From the NCBI RefSeq assembly GCF_900601905.1, contig NZ_UWFA01000259.1:248001-312000 (forward strand): a stretch of 64,000 bases of DNA, read 5' to 3'. Positions 20,580 through 28,194 of this stretch are shown here, in pieces. A model generated the notes under the pieces. The model worked only from the letters and a program-made list of their open reading frames with translations. It did not search any database and was not told where the DNA came from. The stretch is from Pseudomonas viridiflava. GTDB taxonomy: Bacteria > Pseudomonadota > Gammaproteobacteria > Pseudomonadales > Pseudomonadaceae. Both the position numbers and the translations under genes were made by a program. Position 1 is the first letter of the stretch. Each line of letters starts with the position of its first letter.

Positions 20580-21485
20580 GTGCGCCAGCGATTTCTAGCC
20601 CTGCTCAGCGTGTTCGCCAGCCTGCCTTCGATGGCTATGACCTTCCAGACGCGTCTGGAAAGCATCGAATGGAAAGTCGAGGGCGATCAGTTCGAGTGCC
20701 GTCTGAGCCAACCCATCACCGATTTCGGTGCGGGTGAGTTCGTGCGCCGCGCTGGCGAGCAGGCGACTTTCCGGATCAAGTCGGCAGGCAACATGCTGGG
20801 CGGCGGTTCTGCGACCCTGCTCGCCGCTGCCGCCCCCTGGCAGCCAGGCCGTGGCGATATCAATCTGGGTTCGGTGCGGGTCAGCAATGGCGAATTTCCG
20901 TTCAGCAGCTCGCAGGTCCAGGCCGGTCGGCTGATCAGTGGCCTGATGGACGGTCGCAGCCCGGTGATCCGCTACTATTCGCGAGACGTGGGTGGCACTT
21001 CTGAAGTCCGCCTGCTGCCGGTCAAATTCAACAAAGCCTTCGGTGATTATCAACAGTGCATCGCCAAGCTGCTGCCCATGAATTACGACCAGGTCAAACA
21101 GGCCGAGGTTGGCTTCCCTGGTGGTGGCATCGATCTGGACGCCCAGGCCAAGCGCAAACTGCAAACCATCGTGGCTTATCTGAAGGCTGATCCAACGGTC
21201 AACCATATCGAACTCGACGGCCACTCGGATAACAGCGGCAATCGCCTGACCAACCGTGATCTGTCCCGCCGCCGGGCTCTGGCGGTCATGGATTACCTCA
21301 AGGCCCAGGGCGTTCCGGAAGAGCAGATCACGTTGCGCTTCCATGGCGAGCGTTATCCGTTGGCGCCGAACACCAATAACACCAACCGCGCACGCAATCG
21401 CCGGGTGAACGTTCATCTGGAGCGTGTTGCCCCGGACGAAAAACCCGCACCTGTGGCTTCAATCGGTCCCTCGGCGAAGGTCTGA
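20580..21485 (+). CDS. motY: Flagellar sodium-type stator-ring protein MotY
   Basis: Periplasmic/outer-membrane T-ring protein needed to anchor the flagellar stators. The GTG at 20580 is chosen because GGAG lies six bases upstream; an earlier GTG at 20568 overlaps that site. The protein has 301 residues: a signal peptide (FLALLSVFASLPSMA), an N-terminal MotY domain (FQTRLESIEWKVEGDQFECRL) and a C-terminal OmpA-like peptidoglycan-binding domain (HIELDGHSDNSGNRLTNRDLS, NTNRARNRRVNVHL). Its position between pyrC and argG is shared with other pseudomonads. Confidence 0.92.
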   Translation: MRQRFLALLSVFASLPSMAMTFQTRLESIEWKVEGDQFECRLSQPITDFGAGEFVRRAGEQATFRIKSAGNMLGGGSATLLAAAAPWQPGRGDINLGSVRVSNGEFPFSSSQVQAGRLISGLMDGRSPVIRYYSRDVGGTSEVRLLPVKFNKAFGDYQQCIAKLLPMNYDQVKQAEVGFPGGGIDLDAQAKRKLQTIVAYLKADPTVNHIELDGHSDNSGNRLTNRDLSRRRALAVMDYLKAQGVPEEQITLRFHGERYPLAPNTNNTNRARNRRVNVHLERVAPDEKPAPVASIGPSAKV

Positions 21486-21617
21486 TCGTCGCGTCTGGTA
21501 CGTCGCTCACCCGACATAACTTGTCGCTTCATCGTCAGAAGCTGTCGCGCTACTGTAAATCACTGCGCATGAGCGGTAGAATCACCGGTTTTCCGTACAA
21601 CCCGGTGGAGTGATGGC

Positions 21618-22835
21618 ATGGCGGACGTAAACAAGGTAGTGCTCGCGTATTCCGGTGGCCTGGATACTTCGGTAATCCTCAAGTGGCTGCAGGATACGTA
21701 CAACTGCGAAGTGGTGACCTTTACCGCTGACCTGGGTCAGGGCGAAGAAGTCGAGCCCGCACGCGCCAAGGCCAAGGCCATGGGCGTGAAAGAGATTTAC
21801 ATCGACGATCTGCGCGAAGAGTTCGTGCGTGATTTCGTATTCCCGATGTTCCGCGCCAACACTGTTTACGAAGGCGAGTACCTGCTCGGTACGTCCATCG
21901 CTCGTCCTCTGATCGCCAAGCGCCTGATCGAAATTGCCAACGAAACTGGCGCTGACGCCATTTCCCACGGTGCCACCGGCAAGGGCAACGACCAGGTTCG
22001 TTTCGAACTGGGTGCCTATGCCCTCAAGCCCGGCGTGAAAGTGATTGCCCCTTGGCGCGAATGGGACCTGCTGTCCCGTGAGAAGCTGATGGACTACGCC
22101 GAGAAGCACTCGATCCCGATCGAGCGTCACGGCAAAAAGAAATCCCCGTACTCCATGGATGCCAACCTGCTGCACATCTCCTATGAAGGCGGCGTGCTGG
22201 AAGACACCTGGGCCGAGCACGAAGAAGACATGTGGCGTTGGACCGTCTCCCCAGAGAACGCACCTGACACCGCTCAATATCTGGAGCTGACCTATCGCAA
22301 CGGCGACATCGTGGCGCTGGATGGCGTAGAGATGACACCAGCAACCGTACTGGCCACCCTCAACCGCATCGGCGGCGAGCACGGCATCGGTCGTCTGGAT
22401 ATCGTTGAAAACCGCTATGTGGGCATGAAGTCCCGTGGCTGCTACGAGACCCCGGGCGGCACCATCATGCTGCGCGCTCACCGCGCCATCGAGTCGATCA
22501 CTCTGGACCGCGAAGTCGCTCACCTCAAAGATGAGCTGATGCCCAAGTATGCGAGCCTGATCTACACCGGTTACTGGTGGAGCCCTGAGCGCCTGATGCT
22601 GCAGCAGATGATCGACGCCTCCCAGGCTCACGTGAACGGCGTGGTACGTCTGAAGCTGTACAAGGGTAATGTAATCGTCACTGGCCGCAAGTCCGATGAG
22701 TCACTGTTTGATGCCAATATCGCCACTTTTGAAGAAGATGGCGGTGCTTACGATCAGGCTGACGCGGCGGGCTTCATCAAGCTCAATGCATTGCGCATGC
22801 GTATTGCGGCAAACAAGGGTCGTAAACTGTTTTAA
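21618..22835 (+). CDS. argG: Argininosuccinate synthase
   Basis: ATP-dependent condensation of citrulline and aspartate, the step after ArgF in arginine synthesis. It has 405 residues with the N-type ATP pyrophosphatase loop [10 protein letters not shown] (10-19), [13 protein letters not shown], and [17 protein letters not shown]. The start is preceded by GGTGGAG. It ends in a strong terminator. Confidence 0.98.
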   Translation: MADVNKVVLAYSGGLDTSVILKWLQDTYNCEVVTFTADLGQGEEVEPARAKAKAMGVKEIYIDDLREEFVRDFVFPMFRANTVYEGEYLLGTSIARPLIAKRLIEIANETGADAISHGATGKGNDQVRFELGAYALKPGVKVIAPWREWDLLSREKLMDYAEKHSIPIERHGKKKSPYSMDANLLHISYEGGVLEDTWAEHEEDMWRWTVSPENAPDTAQYLELTYRNGDIVALDGVEMTPATVLATLNRIGGEHGIGRLDIVENRYVGMKSRGCYETPGGTIMLRAHRAIESITLDREVAHLKDELMPKYASLIYTGYWWSPERLMLQQMIDASQAHVNGVVRLKLYKGNVIVTGRKSDESLFDANIATFEEDGGAYDQADAAGFIKLNALRMRIAANKGRKLF

Positions 22836-22854
22836 ACAACAGCCTTGAAGCTGG

Positions 22855-22887
22855 AAAGTGCAGCCCCCCGCGAGGGGCTGCACTTTT
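22855..22887 (+). terminator. Rho-independent terminator of argG
   Basis: AAAGTGCAGCCCC and GGGGCTGCACTTT pair over 13 bases around a short loop and run into TTTTC, 20 bases past the argG stop. The space from here to 23144 shows no gene, only a T/A-richer sequence than the neighbours. Confidence 0.92.
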
Positions 22888-23144
22888 CATCAAGACGAGT
22901 TGGCAAAAAATCCTGCCTGTGCCGTAGCGTTTTCTTACGACCTTCGGCGTCGCTTCAATCCGAATCTTCTATAAAACCTTCGATCGTCAGTCTTTCCAGG
23001 CGCAACGCACCTATAAGCGGTTAGCGTGTGGCTGGCATAAAGTTGCATAAAATGGCGTAAGAAGTCGAGCAACTTTCCTAGCTTGGAACTGCCTTACGGA
23101 ATACAGGCCCGTGTCCTACGTTACCTAGCGATAACTCTAAAGGA

Positions 23145-23432
23145 TCACCGGTTTTGGTTGAGAGGGTTCATGTCTTCGTCTCCTGTAAAGGGTAATAGCG
23201 GCACTTTTTGTTCCGGGCTGCTCTTCGGGCCATATAAAACTTTGCTGTTAAGGTTTAAAGTCAGAAAAAACATCACCACCAGTGCCGATGGGAAAGCGAT
23301 CAGAAACCATATATAAATCTGTCGGTTGTTGTTGTCCAGATAAGGCAATACGGTTGTGGCCGATGCTTCACAAAGCGCTGCGAATAATGCAATGACGCTG
23401 ATCGGGTTGAGTAGGTGTGTCGATATTTTCAT
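23145..23432 (-). CDS. Small membrane protein with two helices, unknown function
   Basis: 95 residues from the ATG at 23432, with AAGGAG correctly spaced upstream. It has two hydrophobic helices, near residues 8-27 (LNPISVIALFAALCEASATT) and 38-58 (QIYIWFLIAFPSALVVMFFLT), then a short polar tail (LNSKVLYGPKSSPEQKVPLL). From memory, the pattern of FP followed by LLVVLFFLTLNFN and K-LY-P resembles N-terminal membrane modules of larger bacterial proteins of unknown or signalling function; here it stands without a large soluble domain. It is transcribed behind the two-HTH gene, 47 bases away, with a perfect 16-bp palindrome just before its ribosome-binding site. Base composition is poorer in G+C than the core genes, which suggests acquisition. 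Confidence 0.7.
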   Translation of the reverse strand: MKISTHLLNPISVIALFAALCEASATTVLPYLDNNNRQIYIWFLIAFPSALVVMFFLTLNLNSKVLYGPKSSPEQKVPLLPFTGDEDMNPLNQNR

Positions 23433-23442
23433 AAGCTCTCCT

Positions 23443-23458
23443 TGAGTCGTACGACTCA
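23443..23458. promoter_or_regulatory. Perfect 16-bp palindrome, candidate operator
   Basis: TGAGTCGTACGACTCA is its own reverse complement. It lies between the two-HTH gene and the membrane-protein gene, one base overlapping the latter's AAGGAG. It could bind the neighbouring regulator. As RNA it could only fold as a tight stem next to the ribosome-binding site. Confidence 0.55.
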
Positions 23459-23479
23459 TGTGTCGTGCCGTTGAAACGG

Positions 23480-24007
23480 CTAATCAGAGGAATCTTCCTT
23501 GTTCTGCTTGAATTCGAAGCGGTAGGCTTTGCCGATGTTCCACACCTGCCTGACCGACAGTTCGAGGATCTGCGCGATTTCCAGGGCGCTGTAGCCCAGG
23601 CTCGAGTAATGCATGGCGTGACCTGCAACGACGTCGTCGATCTCGGAAGTATCGTAACGGCAGGCTCGCCTTGATTGACCCATGGGTTTGCTGAACGTGA
23701 TTTTAACCCCATGTTCAACGGCCAGATTTTTGATGTCTCGTCTGTTCATCTTCAACGAATACTGAAGCGATGAAAATCCCGCTCCTTTGGCGACCAACTC
23801 CTTCAGTAGTTCAACTTTCTCGGCTTGATTGTTCTGGCTATTACCCGCGTTTGAATCCACAAGTGAAGGCAGGGCTAAATTCGAGCAGGACTCGCCGATG
23901 GGTATTTTCTCGATCACGCCTCCTTCGGCTACAAACTGCTCGACCGCCGCCGCCAGATCCAATACATCCTTAGGGGCGGCGGGGCAAAGGTTGGTCTTTT
24001 TGTTCAT
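23480..24007 (-). CDS. Putative DNA-binding protein with two helix-turn-helix-like segments
   Basis: 175 residues from the ATG at 24007 (AAGGA eight bases upstream; a longer frame to 24046 lacks a site). I do not recognise a named family. The N-terminal part has AAAVEQFVAEGGVIEKIPIG. A first HTH-like segment is ELLKELVAKGAGFSSLQYSLKMNRRDIKNLAVEHGVKI (about residues 63-100). A second, YSSLGYSALEIAQILELSVRQVWNIGKAYRFEF, covers about 134-166. It ends in a charged tail. This arrangement suggests a small transcription factor. It precedes the two-helix membrane gene in what looks like a two-gene unit. Confidence 0.65.
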   Translation of the reverse strand: MNKKTNLCPAAPKDVLDLAAAVEQFVAEGGVIEKIPIGESCSNLALPSLVDSNAGNSQNNQAEKVELLKELVAKGAGFSSLQYSLKMNRRDIKNLAVEHGVKITFSKPMGQSRRACRYDTSEIDDVVAGHAMHYSSLGYSALEIAQILELSVRQVWNIGKAYRFEFKQNKEDSSD

Positions 24008-24982
24008 GATATATTCCTTTTTGAACAGGGTTATACACATGGTCAATTCAAAAAAAGGGTGATGGGACCGTGCTGAGTCCCTTTAGGGGTAAGCCGCTTC
24101 TGATCGACACTATTCATGTGGCTTGAATCCTTTCAGCGAGGCAGTTTTTGTACGTAATGCCGTTTTGATCCAAGTCAAAAAAGCATCAGTGACGAATGAA
24201 GAGTCGATTCGGTTTTTTGCACTAATCAGACTAATGAGTCTTTGTTAAAAAAGTAACGACTGGTAATAGAATTTGCAAGTAAAAATACGCTCTTTTCAGT
24301 AATCGGTGGGAGCGGTTGTTTCCTGTCTTACGCGATGGATACCATCGTCTGTTAGTGGTGTAGTACATTTCCTAATTGTAATAGTTAGTATGGATTTGTG
24401 TGGATATATAGTATTAGCTGAATGTCGAAGGAGCCGCCGCATAGGGTCTGCGTCTAGTTAATACGCTGCCTTTATTGTTTTATGTGCATTACATATCTAT
24501 GGGGGTTTTTTTGGCTGGTTGTGCGTTCGATTGCTGTTCCAGGCTGCAATGGTCCGGATATGGCGTCCGTAAGAGTCTGCTTTCAGCTGTATCCCAAATA
24601 CTGGTAGGAAATTTCCTTAAATACATATGTTTATTAAATTCCGATTAAAAATGTGTATTTTCTAAACGTCATAGTCTTGATCGTCCTGAAACGTCCTGTT
24701 CGAGTCTGTCGGTTTGCCACTGATCAAAGCGGTGTATCGTCTGCCCATTCAGCCATCGCGATGTGATTGGCCCGCTATCGACTGGATGGGTGCGTCGCAG
24801 CGAAGGTAGTTTTCACCAGTGCTATTGAGGTTCTGTTGCATGACCGTGACTCGGTCGTGGCCTGGCTTGCTCGCCAAGTCCGCGCTGGCTGCGCTCATTG
24901 GGGTTTCTCACTCGGCAGGGGAGCCGGTTGTTCATTCAGGGGTTGTAAGCCCGTTTGATTAGTCCAAAGAGGTATTGGAAAA
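24008..24982. other. T/A-rich stretch without a convincing gene
   Basis: Nearly 1 kb between the divergent two-HTH gene and the response-regulator side. T/A-rich tracts (for example around 24230-24420 and 24600-24680) alternate with GC-richer pieces. A short frame at 24767-24958 has cysteine-rich, unlikely protein. I see short inverted repeats (GGGAC/GTCCC at 24064-24081) but no tRNA, no REP and no strong terminator. It could hold promoters, a small RNA or decayed coding sequence. Confidence 0.5.
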
Positions 24983-25180
24983 ATGCTTGACGCAACCGTA
25001 ATAATATTTCGCCGCATTTTCGGGGCTCTATCCCGCAGTTGTCGCGATCAAAAAAAGTGTTTGACGCTGAGTAGATGGGCTCTTGAAAAATCATGTAAAG
25101 ATCGCAAGGCGGCAGAATTTTGTAGGAATATTCTGCGGCAAGTGTGGGAATGGTCTCTTGCTGTTAGTAGTAAGGGGTAA
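24983..25180 (+). CDS. Possible small basic protein (doubtful)
   Basis: A 65-residue frame (MLDATVIIFRRIFGALSRSC...) preceded by AAAGAGG at ten bases. It is rich in Arg/Lys with four cysteines and two tryptophans. No family is recognised. It lies 76 bases before the response regulator in the same direction and could be its leader peptide or simply chance. Composition is T/A-rich like the rest of the gap. Confidence 0.2.
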   Translation: MLDATVIIFRRIFGALSRSCRDQKKCLTLSRWALEKSCKDRKAAEFCRNILRQVWEWSLAVSSKG

Positions 25181-25255
25181 GCGCCATGCAAAGCACTAAA
25201 CGACTAAGCTATTGTGCGTACCCTGAATATTCGAATAGCGAAAATTGGACTGCCC

Positions 25256-25882
25256 ATGAATAAAGTGCTGATCGTGGACGATCATCCCGTCATTCGCCTT
25301 GCTGTACGCATGCTAATGGAGCGCCATGGCTATGAGGTCATCGCGGAGACGGACAATGGAGTGGATGCCCTGCAGCTGGCCCGTGAGCATTTGCCTGATA
25401 TCGTGATTCTTGACATCGGTATTCCCAAGCTTGACGGTCTGGAGGTCATCGCCCGTTTGTCCGCAATGACGTTACCGTTCAAGGTGCTCATCCTGACCTC
25501 TCAGGCCCCCGGCCACTTTTCCATGCGTTGCATGCAGGCAGGAGCTGCCGGATATGTGTGCAAACAGCAGGACCTCACCGAGTTGCTGAGCGCCATAAAG
25601 GCGGTATTGTCGGGTTACAGCTATTTCCCCAATCAGGCGCTGCATACCGTCCGGTCGAGCATGGGCAATGCGAGTGAAGCCGATATGGTTGACCGTCTTT
25701 CAGGGCGGGAGATGATGGTGCTGCAGCAATTGGCTCGCGGTAAAACCAACAAGGAAATTGCTGACGGAATGTTTTTGAGCAACAAGACAGTCAGCACTTA
25801 CAAAACCAGGCTGCTATTGAAGCTTAATGCGCACTCACTGGTAGATCTGATCGAGCTCGCGCAGCGCAATGGGCTGGTTTAA
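25256..25882 (+). CDS. Response regulator, NarL/FixJ (LuxR-type HTH) family
   Basis: 208 residues from the ATG at 25256. The receiver domain (1-120) has the acidic pair D8/D9, phospho-acceptor D53 (VILDIGIPKLDGLEV), T81/S82 and K103. The LuxR-type HTH lies at about 146-208 (LSGREMMVLQQLARGKTNKEIADGMFLSNKTVSTYKTRLLLKL). It resembles EvgA/RcsB/RocA1-like regulators. No histidine kinase is encoded in the window near it, so its partner is unknown. A weak stem-loop follows its stop. Confidence 0.9.
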   Translation: MNKVLIVDDHPVIRLAVRMLMERHGYEVIAETDNGVDALQLAREHLPDIVILDIGIPKLDGLEVIARLSAMTLPFKVLILTSQAPGHFSMRCMQAGAAGYVCKQQDLTELLSAIKAVLSGYSYFPNQALHTVRSSMGNASEADMVDRLSGREMMVLQQLARGKTNKEIADGMFLSNKTVSTYKTRLLLKLNAHSLVDLIELAQRNGLV

Positions 25883-25891
25883 AGACTGAGC

Positions 25892-25919
25892 CGACCAGCC
25901 TGTCACCCAGCGCTGGTCG
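25892..25919 (+). terminator. Possible terminator after the response regulator
   Basis: CGACCAGC and GCTGGTCG form an 8-bp stem followed by only TTTA, 9 bases past the stop codon. The T-run is weak. Confidence 0.4.
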
Positions 25920-25972
25920 TTTATGCTGAACGTTTACATAGTTGCCAGCCAACCGAGCCAGCGCACCCATCC

Positions 25973-26155
25973 TCACAAATCGTAGTCGTAATCCGCCAGC
26001 TGTCTTTGCAGGCGACGCTCTTCCAGCAGGTTGTCAATGGTACGGCGCTTGCTGAGGTTGGTCTTGGCTTGTTCGACCGGAGCGGGTTCGCCGTCGTCGG
26101 ATTCAACTGCCACGAAATCATCGTCTACATCTAATTGCTCTTTGTCAGTGCTCAT
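25973..26155 (-). CDS. Small conserved acidic protein next to nth (PA3496-like)
   Basis: 60 residues, acidic N-terminal half (STDKEQLDVDDDFVAVESDD) and a charged helical C-terminal half with the segment RRTIDNLLEERRLQRQLADYDYDL. From memory, a protein of this kind lies beside nth in P. aeruginosa (PA3496). Function is unknown. It lies about 106 bases downstream of the nth stop, on the same strand. Confidence 0.75.
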   Translation of the reverse strand: MSTDKEQLDVDDDFVAVESDDGEPAPVEQAKTNLSKRRTIDNLLEERRLQRQLADYDYDL

Positions 26156-26261
26156 GAAGTCGACCCCAGGTTTAAGCTTTCATTGGCGGACCTTATAGCG
26201 ACTATCAGCGAGCGGGTAAAAAAGATTTTTTCAATCGATTGGTCAGCAGAACGCCTATGAC

Positions 26262-26900
26262 TCAATCGTCCGAGGTTTTGTCCTTGTAGTCGCAAAGGTC
26301 TTCAATTCGGCAGCTGCCGCAGCGAGGTTTGCGTGCCTGGCAGACATATCTACCGTGCAGAATCAGCCAGTGGTGCGCGTCCAGCAGGTAATCCTTGGGT
26401 ACAAACTTCATCAGTTGCTTCTCGACGTCCACGACGTTTTTGCCCGGCGCAATGCCTGTCCGATTGCTGACCCGGAATATGTGCGTGTCCACCGCCATGG
26501 CGACCTGTCTAAATGCAGTGTTGAGCACTACGTTAGCCGTCTTGCGCCCCACGCCTGGCAGCGCTTCCAGCGCTTCGCGGGTCTGTGGGACTTCGCTGTT
26601 GTGCTGCTCAACGAGCATTCGACAGGTTTCGATGACGTTTTTCGCTTTGCTGTTATACAGCCCGATGGTTTTGATGTATTCAGACAGGCCCTCAACTCCG
26701 AGCTCATAGATCGCCCGTGGGGTGTTGGCGACCGGGTAGAGCCGCGCAGTGGCCTTGTTGACACTGACGTCAGTTGCCTGCGCCGACAGGATCACTGAGA
26801 TTAAAAGCTCGAACGGCGTGGTGTAGGCCAGCTCGGTCTTGGGGTCTGGATTGTCTTCATGCAGGCGGCGGAAGATTTCCCTGCGTTTTGCGTTGTTCAT
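26262..26900 (-). CDS. nth: Endonuclease III
   Basis: Base-excision repair glycosylase/AP lyase for oxidised pyrimidines, 212 residues from the ATG at 26900. The helix-hairpin-helix [12 protein letters not shown] carries catalytic K120, and D138 (AVDTHIFRV) is in place. The C-terminal [4Fe-4S] loop has C187, C194, C197 and C203 with the C-x6-C-x2-C-x5-C spacing. The start overlaps the rnfB stop (ATGA). An iron-sulphur repair enzyme thus sits directly behind a ferredoxin-like gene. Confidence 0.97.
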   Translation of the reverse strand: MNNAKRREIFRRLHEDNPDPKTELAYTTPFELLISVILSAQATDVSVNKATARLYPVANTPRAIYELGVEGLSEYIKTIGLYNSKAKNVIETCRMLVEQHNSEVPQTREALEALPGVGRKTANVVLNTAFRQVAMAVDTHIFRVSNRTGIAPGKNVVDVEKQLMKFVPKDYLLDAHHWLILHGRYVCQARKPRCGSCRIEDLCDYKDKTSDD

Positions 26901-27955
26901 GATCCGAGTGCTTCCCTGGATGCAGTGGTGTCGGCTTGGGTGCCGCAGCTCCCTGTTTCGGCTGTCTCGAGAAGCTGTTCGGCGCAACGCAACTGCACGC
27001 TCAAATCCTCAATCTGTTCCAGACTTGCCTGGCTTGTCTGGGCTTTTTTCAGTGCTGCCCGAGCCATTGCGAGCTGGATTTTGGCTCGTTTGATAGCCCC
27101 TGCGTCGACCTTGGCCGCAGGCGCCGGGATTTCGACCGGCTTTGCTGCCAATAGCCCGTTCAATATCTGCTCTGCGGCTTCATAGTGGTTCTGCAGTTCG
27201 ACCAGGCGTGCAGCCTGTTCTGCAATCGGCGGATGACCGAATGCCTTGAGCGATTTGTTCAACTGGGCGCGGCTCATGGCCAGCGCAATACGCGCTTTTT
27301 TCACGGCGGCGTCGTCTGCTGTTTCAGGTAGCGAGTGAGGCTGTGCAGATGTCGCAGAAGCCTTTTGCACGCGGGCCAGTCGCTCTGCCTGGCGTCGCTC
27401 GTCTGCGCGCCGTAGCCGAGCATTGCGGGACTCGAAGCGCTGGCGTGCATTATCGCGTTTACGGTTACGGATTTGCCGTTCTTCCGGCGTCTGCGCCAGG
27501 CCGCCGGTGATGGCAACGACGGCTGGAGAAGCAAGCATTGCCGGGGCAGTCTGGCCTTTGGAAATGGGCAGCATGTCGATGCAGTCAACGGGGCAGGGCG
27601 CGACACACAGATCGCAGCCTGTGCATTCGTCCACGATCACGGTGTGCATGAATTTTGCCGCGCCAACAATTGCGTCAACCGGGCAGGCCTGAATGCACTT
27701 GGTGCAACCGATGCATTCTGCTTCCCGAATGAACGCCACCTGGGCAGGCGCAAATCCGCGCTCCGCATCCAGACGCATCGTCGGCACATTCAGCAAAAGC
27801 GCCAGCCCGGCAATGGTTTCATCACCGCCCGGTGGGCATTTGTTGATTGCCTCGCCCTGAGCGATACCTTGGGCATAAGGCATGCAGCCTGGATGTCCGC
27901 ATTTGCCACATTGGGTCTGGGGCAGCAGGGCGTCGATGCTTTGGATGAGGTTCAT
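26897..27955 (-). CDS. rnfB: RnfB-like iron-sulphur protein, soluble, with repeat-bearing C-terminal extension
   Basis: 352 residues. The N-terminal 4Fe4S domain has C16, C19, C24 and C40 (CGKCGHPGC). Two ferredoxin-type clusters follow: C81/84/87/91 ([12 protein letters not shown]) and C111/114/117/121 ([12 protein letters not shown]). Unlike normal RnfB, it starts directly at the 4Fe4S domain without a membrane helix. Residues 155-352 are a charged, Ala/Arg-rich extension with two copies of a unit ([16 protein letters not shown] at about 217 and [16 protein letters not shown] at about 287). None of rnfA, C, D, G or E is nearby; metG lies upstream. It may be a soluble electron carrier rather than part of an ion-pumping Rnf complex. 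Confidence 0.85.
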   Translation of the reverse strand: MNLIQSIDALLPQTQCGKCGHPGCMPYAQGIAQGEAINKCPPGGDETIAGLALLLNVPTMRLDAERGFAPAQVAFIREAECIGCTKCIQACPVDAIVGAAKFMHTVIVDECTGCDLCVAPCPVDCIDMLPISKGQTAPAMLASPAVVAITGGLAQTPEERQIRNRKRDNARQRFESRNARLRRADERRQAERLARVQKASATSAQPHSLPETADDAAVKKARIALAMSRAQLNKSLKAFGHPPIAEQAARLVELQNHYEAAEQILNGLLAAKPVEIPAPAAKVDAGAIKRAKIQLAMARAALKKAQTSQASLEQIEDLSVQLRCAEQLLETAETGSCGTQADTTASREALGS

Positions 27956-28028
27956 GGGCTTGCCGGGTTGCGTACGGGTGATGGGCTTCGCAAAGGTTAG
28001 AGGGCTTTTGCTCTCGCGGTGTCTACGC

Positions 28029-28119
28029 CGTGGGACCGGCTTTAGCCAGGAAAGCAGTCGTTCGATAGGGAAAAGTCAGTGCATGTCCTGGCGTCTTCCC
28101 GGCTAAAGTCGGCCCCACG
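28029..28119. repeat. REPIN, inverted pair (GTGGGACCGGCTTTAGCC family)
   Basis: Left arm CGTGGGACCGGCTTTAGCCA and right arm ending CGGCTAAAGTCGGCCCCACG face each other between metG and rnfB. The sequence family differs from the GAGCGAGCTTGC type. Confidence 0.85.
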
Positions 28120-28194
28120 TGGTCACCCTTCATGGCCCGACCGATAGAACAAGCCCGATAGTAGCGCACGGCTATTATCGGGCTGCGACCCACC

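Noticed and set aside
23029..23050. TGGCATAAAGTTGCAT, looking like a sigma-54 promoter
   Set aside because: The distance between the GG and GC elements is one base short, and no activator site or nearby downstream gene in that direction was found.
24767..24958. 63-residue plus-strand frame in the accessory gap
   Set aside because: No ribosome-binding site, odd cysteine/tryptophan content, no similarity recalled.
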